Shown here in pieces: positions 10,169 through 22,300 of a stretch of 64,000 nucleotides of DNA. How positions within the stretch are numbered: position 1 is the first letter of the stretch; the number at the start of each line of letters is the position of its first letter. The DNA is from Apium graveolens (taxonomy: Eukaryota; Streptophyta; Magnoliopsida; Apiales; Apiaceae), in contig NC_133653.1 of NCBI RefSeq assembly GCF_009905375.1, forward strand, positions 59,957,956-60,021,955, in the 5' to 3' direction. The position numbers were made by a program, and so were the translations under genes. A model generated the notes under the pieces. That model searched no databases and was not told where the DNA came from. It saw only the letters and a list, made by a program, of their open reading frames with translations.

Positions 10169-10391
10169 GATAAGATAGGATTGCACGTACTACGAAAAGA
10201 TAAGATAGGATTGCACGTATCGTGAAGAGATAAGATAGGATTGCACGTACTACGAAAAGATAAGATATGATTGCACGTACTGCGAAAAGATAAGATAGGA
10301 TTGCACGTATTACGAAAAGATAAGATATGATTGCACGTACTCCGAAAAGATAAGATAGGATTGTACGTACTACAAAAAGATAAGATAGAAT
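10169..10391 (-). repeat. 30-bp tandem repeat (seven copies plus a part), upstream of the TATA box
   Basis: Exact 30-bp spacing from 10169 to 10378, then a partial copy. Plus-strand units start GATAAGATAGGATTGCACGT. Each has a GATAAG (I-box core), and most have ACGTG on the minus strand (an ABRE/G-box core). The array lies in U3 directly upstream of the TATA box in the LTR's sense. Its length is a multiple of three, so it makes a spurious open frame. No spacers separate the copies. Confidence 0.92.
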
Positions 10392-11121
10392 TTTAATCAA
10401 AATATCTCATATATCAAAAATATATGGTTTATCGGTTTACCGAACGAAAATAATATCGTAAAATTTATACCGGCAACCTTATGGGTAAAACCGTACTCCG
10501 GATTGAAAAAGTCAAAATACGGAAAATGCTCGAAATAATCAAATTAAGATAGAAATGAGTTTTCCTGACATTTCTGGGTGGTGGAAACGTAAAAACCGTT
10601 GAAGTTGGGCAAATTCCGATTATTCAAAAAAATTAATATCTAATTTAAAATATAATTAATTAAATCTATAAATCGTTTACAAAATCATATAACAATCAAT
10701 ATTTCACTTATAAAATATCTAAATAATATATGACCCATTCTGAGAATATTAATAATTAAAACTCACCATTTTGGTAGATATAAACCGCAATTACAGAAAA
10801 TCATTTAGAGATAAATAATTGACGAAATATTATTTTCTAAATTTTATAAATTCCTATAAATATTTATTGAAATTATAAAGCCATAAAAATAATTTTAAAG
10901 ATAATTTAAATATTTATAAAAAATAAATCTTCAATAAAATCACTTTTAAACATAAAAATAAAATGATATGACTTAGCAGTTAATAATACAACTAATCCTC
11001 AATCACAAATGAGTCACACACAATTAATATTACATACAACACGTAGCTGACGGAACCATCTCATATTTTATTTATTTATTTATTAATAATTACACTTTTA
11101 ATAATACAAAAGTACAGGTCC

Positions 11122-14090
11122 TTATAACGCTTCCTCAACTATTTCCATTATTGAAAATAAGGCAAGCTTGTCATCTTTGCATGTTGAAAATTTTGACATC
11201 CAACAAGGCTTGCTTGATATAATTTGATTCACTTGCTCTAAAATCTTTGATTTTAATCTTCTTTTTATTGATATCAAAGACTAGATCCCCTTCATCATTC
11301 TTGCTGATAATATGTTCACTATCTTTCAGGAGATCAATTTCTTCCACCTATTTATGAACACCGTCTCATGATATGCTCTATGCAGCTTCCTCATGTCTTT
11401 TTCTGAATCTCTGATCATTTTATCATTCAACCTATAAGCATATATTGTTTTAGCAGCTTTGAGGTCTGCTTCTGATCTTTTCACTCCAGGAACTTCCAAC
11501 TTTGCTCTTTTGCTTCTAAGTTGACTTACAATAAAAGTGAGTTGAAGATATCGAATGAGTCTCCAATGTTCATTAGATAAGGTTATGTTTTGCATTCTTC
11601 CATCTGCAAACCTCTTGATCATAAATGGTTCAAGGAACGCTTGAGGAGACACGTCCATCATCTTGTGAAGCTTGTCTCTGAAGTATTCATTCTCCAGTAA
11701 AGTCAACCATGGAATTTTTGTATTTAGGATAAACAGTTCAACTATGTTTAGTTTCCTCAGCATGCTGGTGGATATTTTCATTGAGATCCCATCTATGTGA
11801 TTAATATAAATTCTCCACCCATTCTTTAAAGTATTCACCGTGACACCAGTGATTATCTGACTAAACTCGTGATAGAAGACATGAATATTTACATAGCATT
11901 CCCTGAATTTTTCCATAATATTTAAGAGCTTCATGTTTTTAGTGTCTGTCTTTGGATAGGTTTTTGGTTTGTCCATTTTTCTATTTCACTTCCTCCAACT
12001 TGCTTTTTCTTCTGGTTCTTTGAAGGTATGACTTTCTTTCTTCTCTAGCTTCTTTTCTTTGAACAACTATTTGGACTCTTGCTCTTGATCTTGATATTTC
12101 ATCTTGAATTGCTTCATATGATAATGTATACTCTTCGGTGGCTCCATAGAACATGCAATTCATCCGTGAAGGCATCTTCATCCTCATATTCTTCATCTTC
12201 AGAGATTTTCTTCCTTTCTCCTATCTTAACTTCTCATACATCGGCTCAAACCCTTGAGGAACATCACTTTAATCAATCTCCCCTTCTTCCAATTATTCCC
12301 CCTCTAACTCTGTGAATAGGGGTCTCAGAGCATATACATCTGATAGAAAATTCCTTTGAGCTTTTAGAACTTGGCTCAGAAGATCTTGATTTGACATTGA
12401 TTGCTCCCCTGAGTTGTAGAACTCTTTTCACTTGCTCTGGATTTAATAAGCACCCTTTCATTCACTCTTTATTCACCTCTCTCTTCTTCAATTTTATCAC
12501 CAAACTCATCATATTCTGAGCCTGTTTCTTGAAATGCATCTTGAATTAACTCTACAGCAACAACTATTTTTCTTGTTCTACCCTTTTCTCCCCCTCAGTT
12601 GGGTTATCCTTCAGAGATGGGGTTGATTGAGTAGTCAAGATCAAGTCAGGAACATTCTGAATAGGTGATTCTAGAATAGATACTTGCTTGTTGACTGAGG
12701 TTTTTGGCTCAGTACTGGTAAAACTACTTCAATGGTTGTAGGAATTGGCGCTTACTTGTTAACTGAGAGTTTTGGCTCAATATTGACAATTGCCTTTATC
12801 TTTCCCGAGTGAGAGAATAATTGCTTCACTAATTCCCATAAGCTTGCAAAAGATGCTTGTTGAACTTCCAGTTGTTCAGAAATACATGCAATCTGGTGAT
12901 CCCTGACCGACACATCATCTTTAAGTAATTGATCTTTTAGAGCCAGTTGTTCCTTGAGGTATTCATCTTTGATTGCCAACTGCTCTTCAAGATATGCTTT
13001 TGTAACATACTGTGACATATCTACATGTATAGTTTGGATGGTGGGTGTCTTACTGGTTTCTCGCGGTGTTTCACTTAGCACTCGATCTAGGGTTTAGTGT
13101 TTCACTAGTCCTCACGGATGCACTCCGTTCAATGCTCCAAGATCCAGATGTACCTGTAGAAAACACTGAAGCCATCCTTGAAGAGGTCAGCAGTGGTGCA
13201 ATAAGAGTTTGTAAATCATGTTCCTTATATAAGACAAGTTATCTGTCATCCCGAGATGACTGTTCCAGGGTTTGAATCTCCTAGTTATATTTGGCATCTG
13301 ATCTTTAGTGTTCTCAAGTGTCTCACTTTCCCCTTAGGCTCACCAGGTGAATCTGGTTCATGGCCAATGGGTTGCTGATCCGCACCTATGTCGGATCCCC
13401 TATTCGCATATGCAACCAGATTCATTAGTCATGGGGAGGTAAGTGATGTGCTAGATGTGGCAGTGACTACAACACTCTCTCCTAACATCTGTGAAGGCAG
13501 TTGATCCATTGAAGGACCTTGAATAGGATATTCTAACCGTAAAATGGTTGAACTTCCTATTTCTGTCAACTCTTCCTCAACAAATGCCTCTCGCCAGATT
13601 GACGCATTTAAAATTTCAAGTGCTTGGGTATGTGAATGAATGCCTGACTCTATACAGGATACTCCGACCGGCGGGTGAATTTCAATAGACACATCTTGTT
13701 GAGAAGATGGATCTAGGAACTATTTCATTGCCTTTTCAACCATTGTATCATTTTGAGAAGATACAAGGGGGTTATAGTTGTCTCAGTTTGGATACTACTT
13801 TGCTTCTGAAGAGACAGAGATGTGGGTTCTCTCAGTGTACCTTCCTTATTTGCTACAACTAGTGCAGTTTCTCCCTCTTCACTCAATGGATCCTTATACT
13901 CGAGGGATTTGGTCAAGAGATTTTGAGATTATTTTATTGGCTCTAGAGGGTGGTTATGAATTTGTGGGAAGAAAAAAAACTCATTTCCTCTTATACTAAC
14001 TTGATCCTCAAGGATCTGTGTGTAAAAATCGTCCATGTGTAATGAATCAATGTCAATTAAGTCAAGAAAATTTTCATAAGCTCCACTATT
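11122..14090 (-). pseudogene. EL4: extra ORF of a SIRE-type Copia element (broken)
   Basis: Reading right to left there is a run of coding pieces in different frames: low-complexity acidic/Ser-Thr stretches (14060-13430), a heptad region (13081-12752, YLEEQLAIKDEYLKEQLALK), a basic stretch (12196-11981), and a C-terminal domain (11976-11326, with DGRMQNITLSNEH and ISKNDEGDLVFDINKK further on) with the final stop at 11122. The C-terminal organisation matches the extra ORFs of EL10 and, less closely, EL8. These ORFs lie downstream of pol in Copia elements and have no assigned function. The N-terminal domain seen in EL6 is missing: the ORF is cut by the hAT junction near 14090. It ends only 14 bp from the EL3 border. 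Confidence 0.65.
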
Positions 14091-14728
14091 TGAAGAGACA
14101 TTCATACCTGAGAGATATCGTCTGTATAAATACTCTGCTGGTTATTCTGGTAAGATTTATATAGTGAGACTATTGAATGATGCAATAAATAAGGTGGACC
14201 ATATAACGTAGTCCGGGTTATTACGAACAATAGCCCGATATGCAAAACTGCTGGTATGATTATTAAGTCAAATTTCTCATATTTTTTGGACACTATATAT
14301 TGTGCACACACTAAATTTGGACTTGACAAATATTTATGCACCAAAATATTCACAAACTAATGAGACAATATTTGTTGATTGTAATTGGATCAATGATGTT
14401 GTTGATGATGCGGTGTTCGTTAAGAATTTCATTGTTAATCAGAGGTTAGTAATGTATAATAAATTTATGAACTTGAAGTTGCTTTTTGTTGCAAAAACCA
14501 TATTTGCTTCAGTTATGGTGATGATAAATAGGTTTAAGTTAATCAAACACGGTCTACAAGAGCTTATGGTTTTTGAAGAATGGGATTCTTATTGCAAGGA
14601 TGATGTGTGAAAAAAATAAATATGAATGATATTTGGTGGGACAATATTGATAGGATACTCTCATTCACAAATTCAATTTATGACATGTTTCAAAATATTG
14701 ATAGGGATAGACCTACGTGTCAGGAATA
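14090..14728 (+). pseudogene. EL5: hAT-type transposase fragment
   Basis: Pieces of a plant hAT transposase (DUF659 to hAT region) appear in order: YSAGYSGKIYIVRLLNDAI (about 14130-14190), NVVRVITNNSPICKTAGMII (about 14202-14262), WTLYIVHTLNLDLTNIYAPK (about 14287-14346), CNWINDVVDDAVFVKNFI (about 14380-14435), then LWW-type and SFTNSIYDMFQNIDRDRP (to about 14712). At least two frameshifts and a stop at 14608 interrupt it. These enzymes cut and paste DNA transposons; the N-terminal zinc finger and C-terminal dimerisation domain are absent. It is the only DNA-transposon material here, truncated on the right by the LTR of EL6. Confidence 0.75.
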
Positions 14729-15708
14729 TGTTGTAGGTTTGATGATATTTCACCAAAACACCTTATTAGATTTAATTAAGTGATTTTGTAACTATCAACG
14801 GATAACCACACTTGTTCATCCGTTGATAGAGTAGCTTATGTTTAAACAAGTTTTTGTAGCACATTCTTGTCTACTGTAATATCTTAGAGAATTAAAGGTT
14901 GTAGGATATTCTAAGTCATGTTGACTACTAGAATGACATGCAAAATAGGTTGGCTAATTGTAAATATTAAATGCCTTGTAATTTTGCATAAATGAAATTG
15001 TGTCAACTGTTATGGAAATACTTTCAACGGATGATTTTACAAGGCTTCGACGGATGACTCGAGATACTCGATGATCCAATAGAGACTCAATGAATAATCT
15101 ACAAAGTCTCGACTAATAACAAATTCAAATAGCAGTTGAGAGTGACTTGACAGTCATATGGGTTGATTATATACAAAAGGAATATGGCAGCCTATTTGCA
15201 AGTTTATGAGAACAAATAAGCATTTCCATTTTCATGCTTACTTGAAGAAATACAAAGATGTTGGATAAAGAGATGAAGAAACATGTGATTAGACTTAGAC
15301 ATTTTATTTTATATGTTTGTCTTTTTCATATATAACTTGATGATATATAAACCAAGAGTAGCAAGTAGAATAATTATCGATTGAACTGAGAAATAGAAAT
15401 AGCTACATCTCTTAGAAATTTCTCTATTCTTTCTTTGTAATCACTTGTAAGCAGTTGTGTGCATTCTTGCATCACAAAGTTCTCAATCAATATATATCTC
15501 TGGTGGAAAAGATCAATCCACCAGAAAGTTTTAAAATCTTTGTATTTAATTACTTTGTGTTTTGAATACATATATATTTCATTTCGCACACTTGCATATT
15601 CAAACAAGACACATTGTGATAAATAATTTTCTTAATTTCCAAAAAATACCCAGAATTACATTCAACCCCCCTTCTGTAATTCTATTATTATATTGTTTGG
15701 GAATAACA
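14729..15708 (+). repeat. 5' LTR of EL6 (980 bp)
   Basis: It begins TGTTGTAGGTTTGATGATAT and ends GGGAATAACA just before the primer site. A TATA box (TATATAA) is at 15344-15350. A perfect 12-bp inverted repeat CTATCAACGGAT / ATCCGTTGATAG (14792-14803 and 14818-14829) lies near the start; further CAACGGAT/CGACGGAT copies are at 15025 and 15048. No second LTR is in view. Confidence 0.75.
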
Positions 15709-15710
15709 AT

Positions 15711-15722
15711 TGGTATGAGAGC
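15711..15722 (+). other. Primer binding site of EL6 (initiator tRNA-Met type, one mismatch)
   Basis: TGGTATGAGAGC differs from the standard plant site TGGTATCAGAGC at one base (C to G). It follows the LTR end by two bases. Confidence 0.8.
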
Positions 15723-15750
15723 AAGCTCTTGACACACTAAGAGTTTAAAG

Positions 15751-17914
15751 ATGAAAACAACTAATAATATGAGTAGGAAGGATGTTGGAGTGAAAATCCC
15801 TTTTCTGGATAAAGACAACTATCACCATTGGAAGGTGAAAATGCACCTGCATCTTCTCTCTCAAGATGAAAGGTATGTTGATTGCATTGAGAAAGGCCCT
15901 CATGTTCCTCGAAGAGCTGCCACAGATGCTGAAGGAGCTGTAGGCAATGAGCAAAGCATTCCAAAGCCACAATCAGAATGGACAGATGAAGACATTGAGC
16001 AAGTGCACAAAGATAAAAAGGTTATGAACATTCTGTTCAATGCTCTTGATGGAGATATGTTTGACAATATCATCAACGGTAAATCTACTAAGGACGTTTG
16101 GGATAGAATTGAAGTCATATGTGATGGAACTGAACAAGTGAGGGAAAACAAGATGCAACTTCTAATCCAGCAGTATGAGCACTTTCATTGTGAAGACAGT
16201 GAATGTTGAAGTGACATTTTTAGTAGGTTTCAAAAACTACTAAATACGCTGAAGCTGCATGAAAGAATCTACCAGACAAAAGATTCAAACCTGAAATTCT
16301 TTAGATCTCTACCAAAAAACTGGAAGCCTATGACTGTCTCTCTTAGAAACTCTCAAGATTATAAGGAGTTTACTTTGGAGAGACTGTATGGAATTCTAAA
16401 ACTTATGAGCTTGAGTTGGAACAAGATGAGCAGTTGGAGAAAAGAAGGAAGAAGGGAGGATCTATTACATTGATAGTTGAACAAGAGAGAGTAAAAGAGA
16501 TGAAGGTTGAAGCTATGGAATCTGCACCAAACTCTAGGGTTTGTGAAGGAAAAGAAAAAGGGCTAATGGCATGAAGATCATCTTAGTCAGGATGAAATGG
16601 AGGATATAGATGAACGTCTAGCTTTCCTATCAAGAAGATTTGACAAGCTCAAATTCAAAAAGAATTTTGGAGCAACCAAGCCAAATAGAAACATGGTGGA
16701 TAAATCTAAATTCAAGGGTTTCAAATGTGGCTTGAGTAGTCATTTTTCAAATGAATGCAGAAAGCCTGATTCTGAGAAAAGAAAGTTTGAACCTGTGGAT
16801 TACAAAAAGAAATATTTTGATTTGATCAAACAAAAGGAAAGGGCTTTCCTTACTCAAAAAAATGACTGGGCAACTGATGGGGTAGATGAAGATGAAGAAA
16901 CAAGCTATGTCAATCTAGCTCTAATGTCCAAATCAGATGAAGCAGAGGTCAGTTCTTCAAGCAATCAGGTAATCACTACTAATCTACCATACCTTTCTAA
17001 AGATGAGTGTAATGATGCTATAAATGACATGTCAACAGAATTATATCACTTGCATGTTACACTTAAATCACTCACTAAAGAAAATACAAAAATTAAAGAT
17101 AATAATTTGTTTTTAAGTGAGAGGAATATTGTGTTAGAAACTCAATTTGTTGAGTTTGAGAAAATGAACATAGGGTGTAAGATTTTAAAAGATGAATTGA
17201 CTGAATCTTTGAAGAAAGAGGAAATTTTGAGAAAGCAGCTTGAACGAGAGCAAGAGTTAATCAAGGCTTGGAAGTCATTAAGAAATGTGCATGCCCAAAT
17301 TGCTAAAGTTCAAGGAATAGAATCATTTTGTGAAGAAGCCTGGAAAAAGAGCAAGGAGAAACTGGATCCTGAGTTGGTAGAAGGATTATCACTGGATGTG
17401 GAATCAACGGATGATGAAGTTTATCCTTCGAAAGATAAAAGGAATGATCCGTTGAAAAATAAGGATGTTCATCCGTTGAAAGAACAGAAGCCAATTAGCA
17501 AAGCCAAGCTAGCTAAACTCAATGAGAAATATGGAGCAGTTTCCAAGAACTTCGTTATAGGAGAATCAAGTCAAGTCAAGTAGAACAATAGAGTGAATGT
17601 GGGGCATCTGTCAATGAAGCAACTGAATGACAGATTGGAGAAAATTGATGTCAAGGAAGACTCCAAAAGGAAAAATAACAGGAATGGGAAGGTAGGATTT
17701 AACAAATATAATAACTACACACCTGATAAATATGCACCTAAAAAAATTTGTGTTAAGTATGGTCGTGTTAATCATTTGTCTATTAATTTGCAAATCTGTT
17801 ATACCTGCACCCATGTTTGCACCTCCCTTATTTCCCAACATGCCCACAATGCCTATGAATGTTATGTCTGCACAAAATTTGAATGCAGAATTTGCTAATA
17901 TGCCATTTGTATAA
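15751..17914 (+). pseudogene. Copia gag of EL6 (broken)
   Basis: The start MKTTNNMSRKDVGVKIPFLD and the motif YHHWKVKMHLHL match the N-terminus of plant Copia gag. The frame has a TGA at 16207, a frame change near 16400 and a return near 16570. 16597-17583 is open for 328 codons: a degenerate zinc knuckle whose first Cys is Gly (GFKCGLSSHFSNEC), a long coiled coil (about 17020-17280) and a Lys/Asp-rich stretch in which CAACGGAT/ATCCGTTG repeats encode STDDEVYPSK and DVHPLK. After 17583 a further 110 codons are open from 17593 and the end is degenerate. Gag packages element RNA; this copy could not make an intact protein. Confidence 0.85.
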
Positions 17915-18120
17915 AATACTTACTATGATGCATTCAATATGCCTCAAATTCCATTTAGCATGCCTTACTAGAATAATATATTTGCACATAATATGTCATT
18001 TCATGTTAACCAACCTGTGCATGATAATTCTGCAACTATGAATGGTTTTCAAAGCCCTACTCTAATGGCCAAGGTTGAATCTCAATCACCTAAGTCAAGT
18101 GAGGAAAAGCCCAAGAAACC
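17915..18120. other. Degenerate gag-to-protease linker of EL6
   Basis: About 200 bp with Met/Pro/Asn-rich low-complexity coding traces in shifting frames, ending in a Lys-rich KPKKPKKEG-type stretch. There is no intact reading frame. Confidence 0.5.
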
Positions 18121-18800
18121 TAAAAAAGAAGGCTAACAAGACAGGACCCAAGGAAACTTGGGTACCAAAATCAACTTGATTTGATTTTGATGTGTGCAGG
18201 GAAACAAAAAGAGTCTTTGGTATCTAGATAGTGGATGCTCAAGGCACATGACTATAGACTCTACCCTCCTCACTAAGTTCAAGGAAAGAGTTGACCCAAG
18301 TATTACTTTTGGAGATGACAACAAATGGTATACTGTGGGATATGGCTTGATTTCTAAGGAGAATGCCATCATTGAAGAAGTTTCTCTAGTGGATGGAGTC
18401 AGACACAATCTTTTGAGTGTTAACCAGTTATGTGACAAAGGCAACTCTGTAATCTTCAATTCTGAAGCATGTGTTGTTACAAACAAGAATGACAACAAAG
18501 TGGTTCTCACTGGAGTGAGAAAAGGAAATATGTATCTAGCTGCCTTCAACTCATCAAATACAGATTCTATCACTTGTCTTTTTAGTAAAGAAAGTCAAGA
18601 TGAAAGTTGGTTGCGGCACAAGAAGCTGTCTCATTTGAACTTTAAGACTATGAATGAATTAGTCATGAAAGACCTAGTAAGAGGCATTCCTCAAGTTGAT
18701 TTATCAAAAGATGGATTTTGTGATTCCTGTCAAAAGGGAAAATAAATCAAGGCATCATTCAAAAGGAATCTTGAATCTACAATTGAAGAATCACTAGGTT
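18121..18800 (+). pseudogene. Copia pol fragment of EL6: protease and integrase HHCC finger only
   Basis: The aspartic protease active site is visible (LWYLDSGCSRHMT, about 18218-18257), followed by the protease body and the pre-integrase HHCC finger (WLRHKKLSHLNF to DGFCDSC, about 18610-18732). A stop at 18743 follows CQKGK. Family members should continue into the integrase core, reverse transcriptase and RNase H, about 3 kb more. Instead the sequence passes within 60 bp into the 3' spacer, so a large internal deletion ends near 18795. Confidence 0.85.
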
Positions 18801-19354
18801 GGTAAGTGAATTAGGTATGCTTAATTATTCCTAAGTTATTTTGATGTCTAAGCAATTTGTAATGCAGCCAGAAATAAATTTGATTTTTCCTAAAAAGATG
18901 AAATTTTGGCTAAGTCAAAATTAATCTCAACGGATGTTCATCTTCCATTGAAAATGAATATCCATTGAATCTCAAAATACGTTGAAAGTCAAATATATTT
19001 CTGGGTACTTTATATCTCAACGGATAATTGGTTAATCTATATATGTTGAATTGATTTAATCATAGTCATTAATTCTATACCTTATCCGTCGAATTTACTT
19101 ACAGTATGTATATGTGGATGGATAATCTTTAGAATTTCTACAGTTTACTTTATTTTTAAACGGCTATTTTTGACAATTTTCATTGGGTACTTTATTGTAC
19201 TTTTAACTTTTTGTTTAATAATCTCTGAAAAAGTATAAAAACCCTTTTCAGTTTTTCATTTTACTTTTATCTTTCTCATTATTATCAAAGCAATTTTTAC
19301 TCTCTTCATCTCCAAAAACCCTCTTTCTCTATAACTACTTTCAATCACAAAAAA
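18801..19354 (+). promoter_or_regulatory. EL6 spacer with TATA box for the extra ORF
   Basis: 554 bp of AT-rich non-coding DNA lies between the deleted pol and the extra ORF. It carries CAACGGAT copies at 18928 and 19018 and ATCCGTCG near 19085. TATAAAAA at 19234-19241 stands about 115 bp before the ATG at 19355, followed by a CT-rich leader (CTCTCTTCATCTCCAAAAAC type). This looks like a dedicated promoter, so the extra ORF may be read from its own short transcript. Inferred from motif and spacing only. Confidence 0.5.
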
Positions 19355-19365
19355 ATGGCACATGT
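19355..19365 (+). pseudogene. First codons of the EL6 extra ORF, severed by EL7
   Basis: ATG GCA CAT GT ends at the target duplication CATGT (19361-19365). The duplication recurs at 46579-46583 and the frame continues (VKIMSQSG) at 46584. This is the original start of the protein described at 46584-48192. Confidence 0.8.
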
Positions 19366-22300
19366 TGTGACGCCCCCAAATCCGGGGTCAGGGGATTTGG
19401 TCGTCATGATGAAACCTCAATCCAAATTAACTTGTTAAATCAATAAATAAATGCCAACAGTTGAAATATAGCATCAGCGACCCCAAACTATACCAAGATC
19501 TTTTCAGGTTACAGTTCTAGAAACAAGAATTCCAAATTCCACAAATAATTTTTCACTTTCTTTTCAAACTCTTTTCACACATTCCCAAACTCAAAACTTA
19601 ACCCACTAGTATAACTTCGAAAAGAAGTATACTAGGCCAACGATTTAATAACATAACTAATACATATATATAAACACAACTTTATATAATAGAACTTACA
19701 CTAGTTCTGCAAACCCTGGACCAACCATATTCCAAAAGCTTCTTCCTTTTCTTTCTTGAATTATGCAGCTAAACAGCGTAAGTAAATCCTCACTAGAAGG
19801 TTAAATTTAAAAACAGACAAGTATGAGCGAAAGAATTGCTCAGCAAGTTCATTATAGCATATATATGGTTGTTTTGATATAAAACAGACATCTGCACTAG
19901 AGCAGAACATTTAAAATCATAATTGCTGAATCAAAAAAATTTAGGTAAGGAATCCCAGAAATTGGTTCCTCATTTGTATTCAAAACCCTTTCGATATTTT
20001 GAGCAAAAGGATTCAGCAATACTTTGAATCGTGACGAGAATAAAACTCGTAAAACAGTGTTTACGGAAATATCGTAAACAATAATAACTTGAAATAATGA
20101 TTATGGACTGAATCATAAATTTTATTCGGAACCGAACTCTGGATATCAATACTCATTTTGATGTCATGTCAAATTAGATATCAATACGAACTTTGATGCT
20201 CACAACATCCCATAATGAAGTCAATATCAATCATCTCTATTAATACCACTTTTGATATTTAACAACAAATTAAGTATCAACATAAATCAGAAACTGAATC
20301 AAAACTGCATTTCATCTTTTTATCCAAAACAAAAACACTTGATAAATCACTCAGTATATGATTATAAAAAGCAATATAAATTTAGATTGGAATCTTTCTC
20401 CGACGGACGTACTATCACATGCTGATCAGCCCGTGTGATAGCACTGGATCATGATTCGTAGAACCATGTCCCAAAACACGAGTACTCAAATAAAAAGGCA
20501 ATATATTTGCCTGTGGCATAGTTTGTATTATAAATATTTCATATAATGCATGGCCCTCCGATGGATCGTCCGCCCCGGTCACTTACGCATTCATCCAATC
20601 TTAAATCATTTTATTGAAAGGGGTCATAAAAATCGACACCCTTATAAATTTTATTCCTCCTATTCACTTGGGCAGGAATACTCGCAACAAAACCATTTCT
20701 CTCAAGGTATAAAATTTTTATAAATCCAGTATTTGGATAAGTAAAAACACTTAATTATTCTGAACTTAGAATAGCAGAAGAGTACTTCCATAATAAACAT
20801 TTAACTCAGCGATATGTAAAACATTTATCAATTCTGAACTGAGAATAGAATAACAATACTTGCATAATCATAAGCAAGTTGGTTATGTAAAATATTGAAC
20901 TATTCTGGAATTAGAATAGTATAGAGAACTTGCCTTTGGTTTTTAGCAGTTAGTCACGCTCGCAGCAACGCAATTATCTCAGTCTGGCATCTCAGGATAT
21001 CACCGTCATTTATTCTAATAATTCACCGGTATGCTGCTCCTGCGACTGCTAGAAGCCAGATATCCAATATCATTTCATTTAAATCCTTCCGATGTCTGGT
21101 CTTGATCAACTCAAATTATCCACATCTATAATTAAAAGATATAACTTTAATCGTCTGAACAATAATTACTCGAAGAACTGCGCGTCAAAACCCTATCGTT
21201 TACCCATACGATAGCTCACACATAAAGGAAACAGTCAAACACAAGACTCTTAACCCACGTACGCACGTAATTCATATAGCATGTAAGCACATAACTCACG
21301 TATCACATAATTCATATCACACATGCCTCAGTTCGTCAAAAGGTCCGACTCGATACGTTTAAAGCTGAAATCGGGTCAAAAATATGATTTATCAATCAAT
21401 AATCGACTAAGAATGACTCGTAAAATAAGCGACCTTTCGAAACAAAATAATTTGGGTCTCGAAAGTATTTTTAATGAAATCAGAATATTTTTCTGAGTCT
21501 AAACGCGTTCGTATCATATTAAACGGATGAACGGTCTATTTTCTACGAATAAAATACGAATAATTCAATTAATAATAGTATTAATTGAATATTCAATACT
21601 CCATAAATATTTTAAAAGCTCGAAATAATTTTTAGGAATTATTTGGCTTAATTATAAAAAAATTATATTTTATTTAACTATTTATAAATAAAATTAATTG
21701 ATTAAATGAATTAATCAATCAATTAAATCCTTAAATAATTAACTAAAATAATTTATAAATAATTAAATCAAATTTGAATTTTTGAAAATAATAATAAAAA
21801 AAAGATTTTTTGGAATTAAAATAATTCATTTAACTATTTAAATAATTAACTAAATTAATTTTTGAATTTAAAAACAATTTTTGGAATTTAAAAATAATTT
21901 TTGAGAATAAAATAAGATTTTTTATTTATTTTAAATAAAAATTAGGTACAAACAGAATTGAATTGGGAAATTAGGTTTTTAAAGATCGAAACTGGGTTGT
22001 AATTGGGTCGGGAAATAGGTCATGGGTCACCATGAACACGAAGAACACTCGAGAGAATCAAACCATAATTTCTATATTATATTGAACTCAGAATTCGACA
22101 TATAACATACCAAATCGATCAGAAAAGCGTTATCAATAATAACGTATCATGAAAACACATGAATCATGAAGTTTTGGATTTTCTGGAAAATTAAAGAATT
22201 AATTTGAATTATATAAAATAATCCGAATTTAGAAGTTGGTTCTGCATCAAATATGATGAGTGTTTTGGAAAGGTGGTGACGAGAGCTTCGATTTGGTCAC

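Larger units (their letters stand above)
9991..11108 (-). repeat. EL3: reverse-strand LTR fragment of a Tekay-like family
   Basis: The stretch 9991-10640 aligns in the same order with 22640-23170 of EL7 and, inverted, with the EL9 LTRs: shared blocks include GACTACTTGCACG, AAACCGTACTCCG and AAAGTCAAAATACGGAAAATG. It is the U3 side of an LTR on the minus strand. The probable LTR start (minus strand TGTATTATTAAAAGTGTAAT) is at 11108, with an alternative start-like motif at 11034. The 3' part was displaced leftward by EL2. 10640-11100 is very AT-rich and non-coding. Confidence 0.7.

Noticed and set aside
10169..10391. CRISPR-like array (30-bp repeats)
   Set aside because: Repeats are directly adjacent with no spacers, in a plant LTR upstream of a TATA box.
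10119..10400. 93-codon minus-strand open frame
   Set aside because: Open only because the 30-bp tandem unit is a multiple of three; the peptide is a simple repeat.
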